Positions 1 to 8,013 of a stretch of DNA of 32,272 nucleotides are shown here, one piece after another (position 1 is the first letter of the stretch; the number at the start of each line of letters is the position of its first letter). Below the pieces are notes generated by a model. That model was not told the DNA's origin, did no database searches, and saw only the letters and a list, made by a program, of their open reading frames with translations. The translations under genes were made by a program, and so were the position numbers. The DNA is from Nitrospinota bacterium (GTDB taxonomy: Bacteria > Nitrospinota_A > UBA7883), in the NCBI GenBank assembly GCA_016207925.1, contig JACQZB010000072.1:1-32272 (forward strand), given 5' to 3'.

Positions 1-228
1 CAATGCGGGCGTCAGGGGGCGCGACCGGTGGCCGTTAAGGCTCAACCCGCGCGCGGCCATTTCCAGCGCCGCCTGCCCGGCGGGCGGGTTCCCTTCACCG
101 GCGATTGTTCCGGCGGAACCTGCGTCCACGTCATCCACCCCCAGCGCCGCCAGTTTGGCCTGCAGCAGCCGCTCCGCGATGGGCGAGCGGGCCAGGTTGC
201 CCGTGCATACAAACAGGACGCGCCGCAC
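1..228 (-). CDS. Low-molecular-weight protein tyrosine phosphatase, partial (runs off window start)
   Basis: This gene is absent from the supplied ORF track. Reading the minus strand from a GTG at 228 gives a protein beginning MRRVLFVCTGNLARSPIAE. That contains the LMW-PTP phosphate-binding P-loop C-x5-R followed by Ser (CTGNLARS) right at the N terminus, where the family always has it. Only the first 76 codons are in the window, so the catalytic Asp of the C-terminal DP motif cannot be seen. In bacteria this family dephosphorylates phosphotyrosine or phosphoarginine proteins, often alongside exopolysaccharide synthesis or stress control. The GTG lies 2 nt after the stop of the upstream M16 peptidase gene, so the two are almost certainly cotranscribed. 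An arsenate reductase of the same fold is the main alternative, but the motif context favours a phosphatase. Confidence 0.85.
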   Translation of the reverse strand, partial: MRRVLFVCTGNLARSPIAERLLQAKLAALGVDDVDAGSAGTIAGEGNPPAGQAALEMAARGLSLNGHRSRPLTPAL

Positions 229-230
229 GG

Positions 231-1508
231 CTATCCGTCCAGCGCGCGATCGAACGGCTCCACGCTTTCATACGGCCCCAGCGCCGCCAGCCGCGCCCTG
301 GCCGGATTCAGGTAGCGGCGCGCCACATCGTTCACCGCGTCCATGGTCACCGCGTCAATTTCGTTGACGATCTCCTCGGGTGTCTTGATTTTGCCGTACA
401 GCGTCTCGTACCCGGCGAAAAGGTTCGCCAGGCTCATGGAATCCTCGGTGGAAAGATCAATCTTCCCCTTGATGTTCTCCTTGCCGCGGTTCAATTCCTC
501 GTCCGTGACGCCCTCCGCCGCCATTTTTCGGATTTCGTCCATCACCCGCGCCAGCGCCTCGCCCAATTTCTCCACGTTGATTCCGGCGCTCACCGCAAGG
601 GCGCCCGTGTCGGTGTACGCCTGGCGCGACGCGCGGATGTAGTAGGCCAGGCCCCGCCGCTCGCGGATTTGGTAGAACAGCCGCGAGGACATCGTGCCGC
701 CCAGAATGTTGACCAGAACCTTGAGCGCCGGCTGGTCGGGATGCGTTTCGCCGGGGATGGGAAAGCCAAGCACAAAGTGGGATTGTTCGATCTCGCGCCG
801 GGTCAACCGGCTGCGGACGCCATCCTGGGGCCGGTACGGCGCCGCGGATTCCTTGGGGCGGCGCGCGGTGAAGGTGAAGTGTCGCTCCGCCAACTCCAGG
901 TTTTCCTCGTGGGTCACGCCCCCGGCGGCGATCACCACGCAGTTGTCGGCGGGGTAGTGCAGGTCGCGGTAGGTGATAAAGTCATCGCGCGTCACCGAGC
1001 GGATCACCTCCTCCGGCCCGGCGATGTCCCATCCCAGCGGCTGGTCGCCGAAAAAGTGGCTTTTGAAATCCATCTGCACCTTGCTCATCGGGTCGTCCTG
1101 GTACATCCGGATTTCCTCGACGATCACGCCGCGTTCGCGGTCTATCTCCGCCTGCTCGAACTTGCTGTTCAGCAGCATGTCGGAGAGCACGTCGTAGGCG
1201 GTTTGTTTGCGCGCGGCGGACAATTTGACGAAGTAGGCCACCTTCTCCTCGCCCGTGAAGGCGTTAAAGACGCCGCCCACCGAGTCAATGGCGGAGGCTA
1301 CCGCCATGGCGTCAGGATACCGCTTGGCGCCCTTGAAAAACATGTGCTCCATGAAGTGCGATATGCCGTTGATGCGCCGGTCCTCGTACCGGCTGCCCGT
1401 CCCCGCCATGATCATCACGGTCACCGAGCGCGCCGCGGGCATGGGCGCGGTCAACACGCGCAGGCCGTTGCCCAGCGCGCTTTTTACGCATTCGATGCGG
1501 TCGCTCAC
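231..1508 (-). CDS. M16 family zinc metallopeptidase (processing-peptidase-like)
   Basis: The 425-residue protein starts MSDRIECVKSALGNGLRVL and carries the inverted zinc motif HxxEH as HFMEH near residue 50. The distal metal-binding glutamate region lies about 75 residues further on, as in M16B peptidases related to YmxG and the mitochondrial processing peptidase. Length and a single HxxEH half match the one-chain bacterial M16B form of about 410-430 residues, followed by the inactive-domain C-terminal half (the R-rich GGTMSSRLFYQIRE segment is typical). No signal peptide is visible, so a cytoplasmic protein or one exported by another route is inferred. It is first in a minus-strand pair with the phosphatase gene. 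The upstream intergenic region is shared divergently with the methionine synthase activation gene. Confidence 0.9.
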   Translation of the reverse strand: MSDRIECVKSALGNGLRVLTAPMPAARSVTVMIMAGTGSRYEDRRINGISHFMEHMFFKGAKRYPDAMAVASAIDSVGGVFNAFTGEEKVAYFVKLSAARKQTAYDVLSDMLLNSKFEQAEIDRERGVIVEEIRMYQDDPMSKVQMDFKSHFFGDQPLGWDIAGPEEVIRSVTRDDFITYRDLHYPADNCVVIAAGGVTHEENLELAERHFTFTARRPKESAAPYRPQDGVRSRLTRREIEQSHFVLGFPIPGETHPDQPALKVLVNILGGTMSSRLFYQIRERRGLAYYIRASRQAYTDTGALAVSAGINVEKLGEALARVMDEIRKMAAEGVTDEELNRGKENIKGKIDLSTEDSMSLANLFAGYETLYGKIKTPEEIVNEIDAVTMDAVNDVARRYLNPARARLAALGPYESVEPFDRALDG

Positions 1509-1637
1509 AATCCGTTCTCCATGTGATTCGGCCAGCCCGGGGGGCGGCCCGCGTGAAAACCATATTCTAGCGGGTTTATGCGCTCCGCCGTGCGGGAAAA
1601 TGCGTTACAATGTGCGTTCGGCAAGCGAAAAGGGCAC

Positions 1638-2276
1638 GTGGAAAAAGCGACGGTTCTGGAGAACATACCCTTCACCATCGAACCCGTCCGCGTGCTTCGG
1701 GAGATGCGGATTCCCCGCGCCGCCAGCCTCGATGAGATAGAGGAGCGCCCCCTGGCCGAAGCGATCCGCCGCGCCATCGAACGCGGCTATACGCTCGTAC
1801 GCGGACGCGGCGTGTACCGCTCCTTCAAGCTCGAAGGGGTGGCGGGAAATACGGTGCGCGGCGCGGGGACGGATGACCTTTTCACCGGCGCGCACATGGT
1901 CAAACTGTTGGGCGGATGTGACAGGGCCACGTTGCTGGCCTGTACCATCGGCCCGGAGTTGGAGGCCGAGGTGGAGCGCCTGTCGCAAGCGGGCGAGCTT
2001 ACGGAAAGTTACGCGCTGGAGATGGTGGGCGGGCTGATGGCGGATTACATGGCCGAACGGGTGGACGAACGCATCGAGGCGGACATCCGCCGCGCCGGGT
2101 ACGGGCGCACCATGCGTTTTTCGCCCGGTTACGGCGATTGGGAACTCTCCCATCAACCGCGGGCGCTGCGTCTGGTGGAAGCGGAACGTATCGGCATACG
2201 GCTCACGGAGACCAACATCATGTTGCCGCGCAAATCGGTATCAGCCATCATCGGCTGGAAGCGGAGCCAGGAGTAA
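1638..2276 (+). CDS. Vitamin B12-dependent methionine synthase, activation-domain protein
   Basis: This stand-alone protein (about 212 residues) resembles the C-terminal activation domain of MetH (Pfam Met_synt_B12). In MetH that domain binds S-adenosylmethionine and, with flavodoxin, reductively remethylates oxidised cob(II)alamin. The clearest sign is MRFSPGYGDW near the C terminus, matching the SAM-binding RxxxGY motif of the family. The ORF track starts at ATG 1578, but that codon has no ribosome site. It also lies upstream of a possible -10 (TACAAT, 1606-1611). GTG 1638 is preceded by AAAAGGG at good spacing, so I prefer it. Its stop overlaps the metH start by 1 nt (TAATG), and the adjacent MetH lacks this domain. 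The two proteins therefore probably form a split methionine synthase. Confidence 0.85.
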   Translation: MEKATVLENIPFTIEPVRVLREMRIPRAASLDEIEERPLAEAIRRAIERGYTLVRGRGVYRSFKLEGVAGNTVRGAGTDDLFTGAHMVKLLGGCDRATLLACTIGPELEAEVERLSQAGELTESYALEMVGGLMADYMAERVDERIEADIRRAGYGRTMRFSPGYGDWELSHQPRALRLVEAERIGIRLTETNIMLPRKSVSAIIGWKRSQE

Positions 2277-4105
2277 TGAACCTGCTCAAGACGTTGCGCG
2301 AGCGCGTGGTGATCGTGGACGGCTCCATGGGGGCCTTGTTGCAGGCCCGCGGGTTGCCCGCGGGACACGCGCCCGACCTGTGGAACCTTGAAAATCCGGA
2401 CGCCATTGTAGAGGCCCACCGCCAATACGCCCAGGCGGGCGCGGAGTTGATCCTCACCAATACCTTCGGCGCCTCCCGGTTGCGCCTGGCGGATTACGGC
2501 GCGCACGGGAAGTTGCGCGACATCAATAAGGCCGCCGTCGCTTTGGCGCGGCGCGCCGCCCCCGGCGCGTTTATCGGCGGCGACATCGGCCCGCTGGGCG
2601 GTATCATGGCCCCCACCGGCGAAATATCCTTCGACGAAGGGGTGGGCATATTCGCGGAACAAATACGCGCCCTGCTCGGCGCGGGCGTGGACGCCCTGGT
2701 CATCGAAACCATGTTCGACCTGATGGAGATCAAGGCCGCCGTGGTGGCCGCCAACGATCTGCGCGGCGCCGTTCCCCTCATCGCCTCGATGACCTTCAAC
2801 GCAGGCGGCGTCACCGATACAGGAACCGATCCTGTCACCGCCGCCGCCGTGCTCGAGGGCCTGGGCGTGGATGTGATCGGGGTGAACTGCTCCACCGGGC
2901 CGGAAGCGATGCTCCCCATCGTGGAGCGCATCGCCGCCGCCACCGCGCTGCCGGTCATGGTGGAGCCGAACGCCGGCCTGCCGGTGAACCGCGGCGGCGT
3001 CACCGTGTTCGAAATGCCCATGGAGAATGTGGCCTCCCACGCGCGCCCCTTTGTGGAAGCGGGCGCCGCCCTGGTGGGCGGCTGCTGCGGCACCACGCCG
3101 GACTACATACGCATGGTGGCCACCGCCCTGACCGGTGTGAAACCGAAAGTCCGTGACATCCCCCGCGCGCTGACCATCACCAGCCGGCAGCTTACCGTCC
3201 CCATCGGCGAGGGCAGCCCCTTCGTTAAAATCGGGGAAAAAATCAACCCGACCGGACGCAAAAAATTCGCCGAATCCATCCGCGACGGCCGGATGGACAT
3301 GATCCTGGCCGACGCCCGCGCCCAGTACGAAGCGGGCGCCGCCGCGCTGGACGTCAACGTGGGCGTGCCGCTGGTGGACGAGGCCGCGCGCATGAGGCAG
3401 GCCATCGTCGCCGTCCAAAATGTCACCCCCCTGCCGCTGGTGATTGACTCCTCCTACGCCACAGCCCTTGAAGCGGGGTTGCAACTGTACCCCGGCCGCG
3501 CGCTGGTCAACTCCATCAACGGCGAGCGCGAACGCCTCGAGCAGGTCACCCCGCTCATCAAGCGCTACGGCGCCTCCGTCATCGCGCTTCTGGCCGCGGA
3601 CGAAATCCCGGAGCGCGCCGCGGACCGGCTCCGCATCGCCGAGTCCATCCTGCGCTATCTGGAAGACCACGGCGTGCCGCGCGACCGGGTGATCTTCGAC
3701 TGTCTGGCGCTTGTGGTCTCCGCCATGCAGGACGGCGCGCGCCAGACCCTGGACACCATCCGCGAGGTCCGCCGCCAGTTCGGCTGCCCGGCCATGGCGG
3801 GCGTCTCCAACGTCTCCTTCGGCCTGCCCCGGCGCGAGGTGATCAACAGCTCGTTTTTAGCCATGGCCATGGGGGCGGGGCTGGACGCCGCCATCGTCAA
3901 TCCCCTAAGCGAGGAGATCAACCGGACGGTGGCCGCCGCCTCGCTGTTCAGCGGGCGCGATCCGGGCTGCCGGGTGTACATTGACATGATGGAAGAGGGC
4001 GCGAAGGAACGCGCCGCCCACAACGCGCCGCCCCCGCCGCCGCCCCTGCCACCACCACCGGCAAGATCGGCCATGCCATCACCGAGGGGGACAAGGACTC
4101 GATAG
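2276..4105 (+). CDS. metH: Methionine synthase MetH, homocysteine- and pterin-binding modules (frame broken at 3' end)
   Basis: This is the N-terminal part of cobalamin-dependent 5-methyltetrahydrofolate:homocysteine methyltransferase. The start ATG 2276 sits at the TAATG junction with the activation gene and has AGGAG just upstream; the earlier ATG in the track (2138) lies inside that gene. Residues about 1-300 form the homocysteine barrel, with zinc-cysteine motifs GVNCS (near 204) and GGCCG (near 270). Residues about 310-570 form the DHPS-like folate barrel (FVKIGEKINPTGRKKF). After ..AKERAAHN the frame becomes an implausible proline run and stops at 4105, while the cobalamin module continues in another frame. 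One missing C in the CCCCC run near 4031-4035 would explain this. The complete protein would be about 807 residues, the size of MetH lacking its activation domain. Confidence 0.9.
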   Translation: MNLLKTLRERVVIVDGSMGALLQARGLPAGHAPDLWNLENPDAIVEAHRQYAQAGAELILTNTFGASRLRLADYGAHGKLRDINKAAVALARRAAPGAFIGGDIGPLGGIMAPTGEISFDEGVGIFAEQIRALLGAGVDALVIETMFDLMEIKAAVVAANDLRGAVPLIASMTFNAGGVTDTGTDPVTAAAVLEGLGVDVIGVNCSTGPEAMLPIVERIAAATALPVMVEPNAGLPVNRGGVTVFEMPMENVASHARPFVEAGAALVGGCCGTTPDYIRMVATALTGVKPKVRDIPRALTITSRQLTVPIGEGSPFVKIGEKINPTGRKKFAESIRDGRMDMILADARAQYEAGAAALDVNVGVPLVDEAARMRQAIVAVQNVTPLPLVIDSSYATALEAGLQLYPGRALVNSINGERERLEQVTPLIKRYGASVIALLAADEIPERAADRLRIAESILRYLEDHGVPRDRVIFDCLALVVSAMQDGARQTLDTIREVRRQFGCPAMAGVSNVSFGLPRREVINSSFLAMAMGAGLDAAIVNPLSEEINRTVAAASLFSGRDPGCRVYIDMMEEGAKERAAHNAPPPPPPLPPPPARSAMPSPRGTRTR

Positions 4106-4698
4106 AGCCGCTTACCCGTCAGGCCCTCGCCGAAGGCCACGACCCCATGGCGCTGTTCATGGACGTGATGACCCCCGCCATCCGCCACCTGGGCGACCTG
4201 TTCGCCCAGCGCAAAAAATTCATTCCCCATCTGGTGGCCGCCGCCGACGCCATGAAGCGCGGCGTGGCCATCCTCGACCCCCTGCTGGCGGCCAGCGGCG
4301 CCCGGAAGGACAAGGGGACCATCGTGTTCGCCACCGTCAAGGGCGACATACACGACATTGGCAAGAACATTTGCGTTATCATGTTGTCCAACTTCGGCTA
4401 TAACGTTGTGGACTTGGGAAAGAACGTGCCCGTGGAGGACATTCTGGCGGCGGCCAAACAGAACAAGGCGCATATCATCGCCCTCTCCGCGCTGATGACC
4501 ACCACCATGACGCAGATGAAAGTGGTGGTGGACGAGGTGAAGGCGCGCGCGCTCCCCTATAAGGTGATGGTGGGCGGCGCGGTGGTGACCCACACCTTCG
4601 CGGAGGAAATCGGCGCCGACGGCTACGGGCGCGACGTGGGCGACATCGCCCAGGTCACCGCCAACGTCATGGCCATGGCCCAGGGAGCGGCGCGGTGA
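4030..4698 (+). CDS. metH: Methionine synthase MetH, cobalamin-cap and cobalamin-binding modules (continuation in -1 frame)
   Basis: This reading frame continues MetH after the linker frame change. From about 4030 it reads AAPAAAPATTTGKIGHAI, a typical Ala/Pro/Thr linker into the four-helix cobalamin cap. The Rossmann-like B12 domain follows, with GDIHDIGKN providing the lower-axial His of the DxHxxG motif. The later VGGAVVTHTFAEEIGADGY segment is the usual B12-domain end. The frame is open back only to a TGA at 3982-3984, so the crossover must lie between about 3985 and 4036. The first ATG in this frame is 4147, inside the cap domain and without a ribosome site, so independent initiation looks unlikely. 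The gene ends in a 4-nt overlap with the lipoprotein gene. I see no frame damage elsewhere, which favours an assembly indel or recoding over long-standing decay. Confidence 0.85.
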   Translation, partial: APAAAPATTTGKIGHAITEGDKDSIEPLTRQALAEGHDPMALFMDVMTPAIRHLGDLFAQRKKFIPHLVAAADAMKRGVAILDPLLAASGARKDKGTIVFATVKGDIHDIGKNICVIMLSNFGYNVVDLGKNVPVEDILAAAKQNKAHIIALSALMTTTMTQMKVVVDEVKARALPYKVMVGGAVVTHTFAEEIGADGYGRDVGDIAQVTANVMAMAQGAAR

Positions 4699-5255
4699 AA
4701 ACCAGGCTCGCGGTTCTTGCCCTTGCCCTGCTGGCCCTGGGCGGCTGCATGTCGGGCGTGTCCCCCTACCGCTACTGGAACCAGTACGAATTGGTCAGCC
4801 CCGCCCCCGCCGCCGCCAAACGCTATACCGACGAAAACATTGACATCAATTTCTGGCTGGATGAAAAACGCATCCATTTCATGCTCAAGAACCTTTCCGG
4901 CCAACCGCTGACGCTCGACTGGAGCCGCGCCGAATACCTGCATACCGACGGAGGGCGGCATCAGGCGGCCAACATGGACTCGCTGTTTACGCCCGGCCGC
5001 GGCGCGCCCCCGCCCAAGACGCTGGCCCCGGGGCAGGAAATCCGCGACTTCGCGGCCCCCGCCCGCAACGTCGAGGAACTGGAAACCTGGACCTGGTATC
5101 TGTACCCCCTCTTTAATCTCTTTGACGACAGGGCTTACGACAACAAGGGTAAAACTTTCGGGCTGGACATTCCCGTGCAGGCGCGCGGTGAATGGAAAAC
5201 CTACCATTTCCGCTTCGTGATACAAAACGTCGCCCCCAGGCAGGAACTGCTATAA
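4695..5255 (+). CDS. Small lipoprotein of unknown function
   Basis: The 186-residue protein begins MKTRLAVLALALLALGGC, a lipoprotein signal peptide with lipobox LGGC ending at Cys18. It is therefore predicted to be lipidated and membrane anchored. The mature part has no motif I recognise. It is mostly mixed polar sequence with a beta-rich look (FWLDEKRIHFMLKNLSG, PLTLDWSRAEYL), compatible with an Ig-like or FxLYD-type sandwich. Translation begins at GTG 4695, overlapping the metH stop as GTGA, with AGGGAG upstream; it looks translationally coupled to metH. No functional link to methionine synthesis is evident. Confidence 0.75.
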   Translation: MKTRLAVLALALLALGGCMSGVSPYRYWNQYELVSPAPAAAKRYTDENIDINFWLDEKRIHFMLKNLSGQPLTLDWSRAEYLHTDGGRHQAANMDSLFTPGRGAPPPKTLAPGQEIRDFAAPARNVEELETWTWYLYPLFNLFDDRAYDNKGKTFGLDIPVQARGEWKTYHFRFVIQNVAPRQELL

Positions 5256-5262
5256 GCCGCGG

Positions 5263-5451
5263 TTAGACGGCGATATTCACCGACCCGCCAATCTCCTGCT
5301 CCACCACGGGATTGTTGCTTCCCTGCGGGGTGGGTTGCGGCGACTGCTGGACAGGAGGCGCTTCTTCCGGCGGCGGCTGGGCAGGCGCCCCCTCGACCGG
5401 CGCAATGGGCGGCGGCGGCGTATAAACCGAAACACCTTCAATAGTAGGCAT
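5263..5451 (-). CDS. Small proline-rich hypothetical protein
   Basis: I shorten the 92-residue track ORF to ATG 5451, which has GAGG six nt upstream and gives a 62-residue protein, MPTIEGVSVYTPPPP... Its middle is low complexity, rich in Pro, Gln and Ala. The end, EQEIGGSVNIAV, is more ordered-looking. There is no signal peptide or membrane segment and I do not recognise the family. The 5' extension of the track ORF lies in AT-rich sequence of a different character, which is another reason to reject it. The gene converges on the lipoprotein gene with a 7-nt gap. Confidence 0.45.
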   Translation of the reverse strand: MPTIEGVSVYTPPPPIAPVEGAPAQPPPEEAPPVQQSPQPTPQGSNNPVVEQEIGGSVNIAV

Positions 5452-5548
5452 CACTAGCCTCAACCAATCTCTAATGTAATAATAATTCATCCTCTGGTGT
5501 AATGTCCACACACCATACCCCCAAAACCGATCTAGCCCCATTTAGCGG

Positions 5549-5692
5549 ATGAATTATTTCGTAACTATTGAAAACAATAAGCAAACAATGAAATTGATAA
5601 TAAAAGAATACTGGTGTCGCATGAATAGCACGCTAGTTATTGAAATGCTACATGATGATTTGTTTGCAGTTAATTCGCTATCACGTTTTTAA
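5549..5692 (+). CDS. Possible 47-residue small ORF in AT-rich gap
   Basis: This ORF is too short for the supplied track. ATG 5549 to TAA 5692 encodes MNYFVTIENNKQTMKLIIKE and a further 27 residues ending NSLSRF. Amino-acid composition is ordinary and there is no low-complexity run, but there is no convincing ribosome site and AT-rich DNA gives such ORFs less often by chance than GC-rich DNA only when stops are avoided. It could be a real small protein, a fragment of a lost mobile-element gene, or chance. Confidence 0.2.
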   Translation: MNYFVTIENNKQTMKLIIKEYWCRMNSTLVIEMLHDDLFAVNSLSRF

Positions 5693-5810
5693 TGTTGCAA
5701 TAACAAGACACATCGTTTCGCGGGTGAAAAACCGTCACGATTTACTGTTTATTAACGCTCGTATTTTCAGGTAGATGCTATTCCATCGTCTCATGGCTCA
5801 TTTTGTGCTT

Positions 5811-5819
5811 TGATATAGT
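5811..5819 (+). promoter_or_regulatory. Extended -10 promoter candidate for the histidine kinase
   Basis: The sequence TGATATAGT matches an extended -10 element (TGnTATAAT with one mismatch). No good -35 lies at the usual distance, which extended -10 promoters can tolerate. It would give a leader of roughly 160 nt before ATG 5985. Confidence 0.3.
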
Positions 5820-5984
5820 ACGGCAATTTGTTTCAAGAAACAGTGATGGGTTACATTGAAGGACTGAAACAGGAATGCGTTGTTTATCAATAGGTTTTTG
5901 AGACGCTGATCGTGGCTATCCGTCGTGCTTGGTGAGGCGCGGGTGGGTAACGCGTTATTTTATCGGTTCGGGAGGAATGTAGGC

Positions 5985-7133
5985 ATGGCCACGAACTTGT
6001 CGCCGCAAGCGCGGGGAACAGGAGCCGGGGTGTTAAATATCAATGAGCTTGTCGAACGCGCGCCGGATATCATATTTCACTACCAGCACGCGCCAATACC
6101 GGTATTCAGTTATGTCAGCGCCGCGTCCGGCTGTGTCCTGGGTTACTCGCCCGAGGATCATTACCGCAATCCCTCGTTGTGGCTGGAGATCGTCGAAGCG
6201 CGCGACCGCGACTGGTTTTCCACATTTTGGATACAAGGCTGCTTGAAAGAACAGTGCGAGACTTTCCGGTTTGTCGCCCGCGACGGGAGGTATGTATGGC
6301 TGGAGATCGCGCTTTCGCTGGCGCATGACATCCATGGCGACGTTGTGGCGATGCAGGGGATCGCCCGCGACGTGACCGGGCGCGCGAAAATGATGGAATC
6401 GCTGATGGAGTCCGCGGCGCGGGCGGAGAAAAGCGTGGAGTTGAAGGACAAGTTCGTGGCCCTGCTCGCGCACGATCTGCGCTCGCCGATAGGCTCCACC
6501 CTGGGGCTGTTGCGCGCCCTGGAAAGCGGTTGGGGGGAAATGACCGCGGAACGCCGCGCCGAAGTGTTCAAAAACACCATAGGCGCCATGGAGCGCATGG
6601 GCAAGATGGTTGACCGGCTGCTGGATGTCAACCGGCTCAAGAACGGGCGGGTGGAGCTTGACCGGATGCCCGCCGCCATGCGCGCCCTGACCGAGGCGGG
6701 GATAGCGGCGCACCGCCATATCGCCGCACGCAAGCGCATTACGGTGGTCAACGAAATTCCGGACACAAAGTACTGGTATGTTGATTGCCAGTTGATCATG
6801 GAGGTGATAAGCAACCTTCTATGCAACGCGCTCAAATTCACGCCGGCCGGGGGCGAGGTGCGTATCCGCGGCGCCGCGCCGGATACCATCGAAGTGGTTG
6901 ATAACGGGATTGGAATGCCGCCGGAGTTGACGCCGTATCTGTTCCATTCCTCAAGCGTCGCCATCCGCCATGACACGGAAGGGGAACGGGGCCACGGCCT
7001 GGGGTTGGCGCTTTCCCGCGAGATCGTATCCGCGCACGGGGGCGAGATCGCCGTGGAGAGCAGCTTGGACAAAGGCTCCTGTTTCGCCATTGTCATCCCC
7101 GGCGCCGGGCTGGAGGACAAGGGATGCGCCTGA
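5985..7133 (+). CDS. PAS-domain sensor histidine kinase (cytoplasmic)
   Basis: The start ATG 5985 has GGAGG nine nt upstream, so I prefer it to the track start at 5925; the protein is then 382 residues. It has no membrane segment. Residues about 20-135 form a PAS/PAC sensor, ending in the PAC-like MQGIARDVTGR. Residues about 150-215 form the HisKA dimerisation helix with the phospho-acceptor His in LLAHDLRSPIGS. The ATPase domain follows, with N-box NLLCNALKFTP, G1 box VDNGIGMP and G2 box GHGLGLALSREIVSAHGG. All catalytic boxes are intact, so it should autophosphorylate. No response regulator is adjacent. Its stop lies 10 nt inside the CpXC gene, implying coexpression. Confidence 0.9.
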   Translation: MATNLSPQARGTGAGVLNINELVERAPDIIFHYQHAPIPVFSYVSAASGCVLGYSPEDHYRNPSLWLEIVEARDRDWFSTFWIQGCLKEQCETFRFVARDGRYVWLEIALSLAHDIHGDVVAMQGIARDVTGRAKMMESLMESAARAEKSVELKDKFVALLAHDLRSPIGSTLGLLRALESGWGEMTAERRAEVFKNTIGAMERMGKMVDRLLDVNRLKNGRVELDRMPAAMRALTEAGIAAHRHIAARKRITVVNEIPDTKYWYVDCQLIMEVISNLLCNALKFTPAGGEVRIRGAAPDTIEVVDNGIGMPPELTPYLFHSSSVAIRHDTEGERGHGLGLALSREIVSAHGGEIAVESSLDKGSCFAIVIPGAGLEDKGCA

Positions 7134-7915
7134 CTTCACGCAACGCTTCTCATGTATTGGTGAAATGCCCCTGGTGCCGCTCGGCATGCGGCCCCGCTCC
7201 GCGCCGCCATGCCAACGTCACCCTCTATCCGGAATTGAAGGAGCGGGTGCTGAGTCTGGATCTGTTCATCCGCCACTGCAAGGCGTGCGGGCGCGGATTC
7301 CAGATTGACGGCCCCTTTGTGTATCACGACATGAGGCAGCGGCTGTGGGTGGAAGTCGAACGCGCCGGAGCGGAGATGGCTCCGGACGCGCTGGCGGCGC
7401 TGGAGAGCCGTTGGCTGATGACCCCGCGCCCGGATTGCGGATACCGCATCCGCGTCGTGGACAGCGCCGAAACCTTGCGCGAGACGGTTCTGATCCTCGC
7501 GCGCGGGTTCAGCGATCTGGCGGTGCAGACCGTCAAACGGGCCGCGTTGGCCAGCCTGGATCCGGGCGCGATTCCCGGCGCGCGCTTCCAGAGCGCGCGG
7601 ATCAATGGGGCGCGGACGCTCATCATGTTCTCCCATCCGGGGCGCAAGGGGGAGCCGCTGGCGGTGGAAGTGGATACCGGATTCTTCGAACGATTCGCGT
7701 CCGTCGAAAAAGCCTATGCGGCGGCGCGGCCCAGAATTTACGTGGACAACCTTACCATCGGCGAGTTGGGGGCGCGTTTCCTGGACGCGATGGAAAAGGG
7801 CGGCCATGGCCATGCGCCCCGCTTCGCCGGTGGCGCCGGGTTATTCAGCCGGCTTAATCAGGCGGCGAAACCGGTTTGGGTCAACGGCGTACAACAGTCC
7901 GGAGCCGCCGCCTAA
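7124..7915 (+). CDS. CpXC-domain protein (putative zinc-binding)
   Basis: The 263-residue protein has two cysteine pairs, CPWC near residue 15 and CKAC near residue 52. Around them lies the pattern of the CpXC domain (NVTLYPELKERVLSLDLF between the pairs, GFQIDGPFVYHDM after). The domain is presumed to bind a metal, and its biological role is not established in general. The remaining 150 residues are a mixed alpha/beta region I do not recognise. ATG 7124 overlaps the histidine kinase stop by 10 nt, so the two are translationally coupled. The protein could be a partner or output of that kinase, which is inference only. Confidence 0.7.
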   Translation: MRLTSRNASHVLVKCPWCRSACGPAPRRHANVTLYPELKERVLSLDLFIRHCKACGRGFQIDGPFVYHDMRQRLWVEVERAGAEMAPDALAALESRWLMTPRPDCGYRIRVVDSAETLRETVLILARGFSDLAVQTVKRAALASLDPGAIPGARFQSARINGARTLIMFSHPGRKGEPLAVEVDTGFFERFASVEKAYAAARPRIYVDNLTIGELGARFLDAMEKGGHGHAPRFAGGAGLFSRLNQAAKPVWVNGVQQSGAAA

Positions 7916-7953
7916 CCGCGTCCCGCCCCGTCTCCCTATGCTGGTATTGGCGT

Positions 7954-7982
7954 TTGGCGCTCCGCGCCGTTCCATGTACAAT
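7954..7982 (+). promoter_or_regulatory. Sigma-70-type promoter of alaS
   Basis: TTGGCG, 17 nt, then TACAAT lies in the gap after the CpXC gene. Transcription would start near 7989, giving a leader of about 25 nt before ATG 8014. The hexamers are good (4/6 and 5/6) and spacing is optimal. Confidence 0.6.
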
Positions 7983-8013
7983 AAATACCTTCGCAGTCAA
8001 CCAGTGGGGTCTC

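Larger units (their letters stand above)
5452..5984. other. AT-rich intergenic region, no clear gene
   Basis: This 533-nt gap is markedly richer in A and T than its GC-rich neighbours, comparable with the 14-17 kb island. It holds one 47-codon ORF (listed separately) and an extended -10 promoter candidate before the histidine kinase. I see no tRNA, transposase or terminator. It may be a degraded remnant of acquired DNA or a long regulatory leader. Confidence 0.5.

Noticed and set aside
105-1526. 473-residue plus-strand ORF opposite the M16 peptidase
   Set aside because: It covers the peptidase gene and phosphatase gene in antisense; the minus-strand proteins have catalytic motifs, this one has none.
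2153-3670. 505-residue minus-strand ORF opposite metH
   Set aside because: Shadow of the metH codon pattern; His/Gly/Val-rich composition and no recognisable motif.
5451-5541. N-terminal extension of the small proline-rich ORF (MGLDRFWGYG...)
   Set aside because: It lies in AT-rich sequence of different character, and ATG 5451 has a ribosome site at correct spacing.
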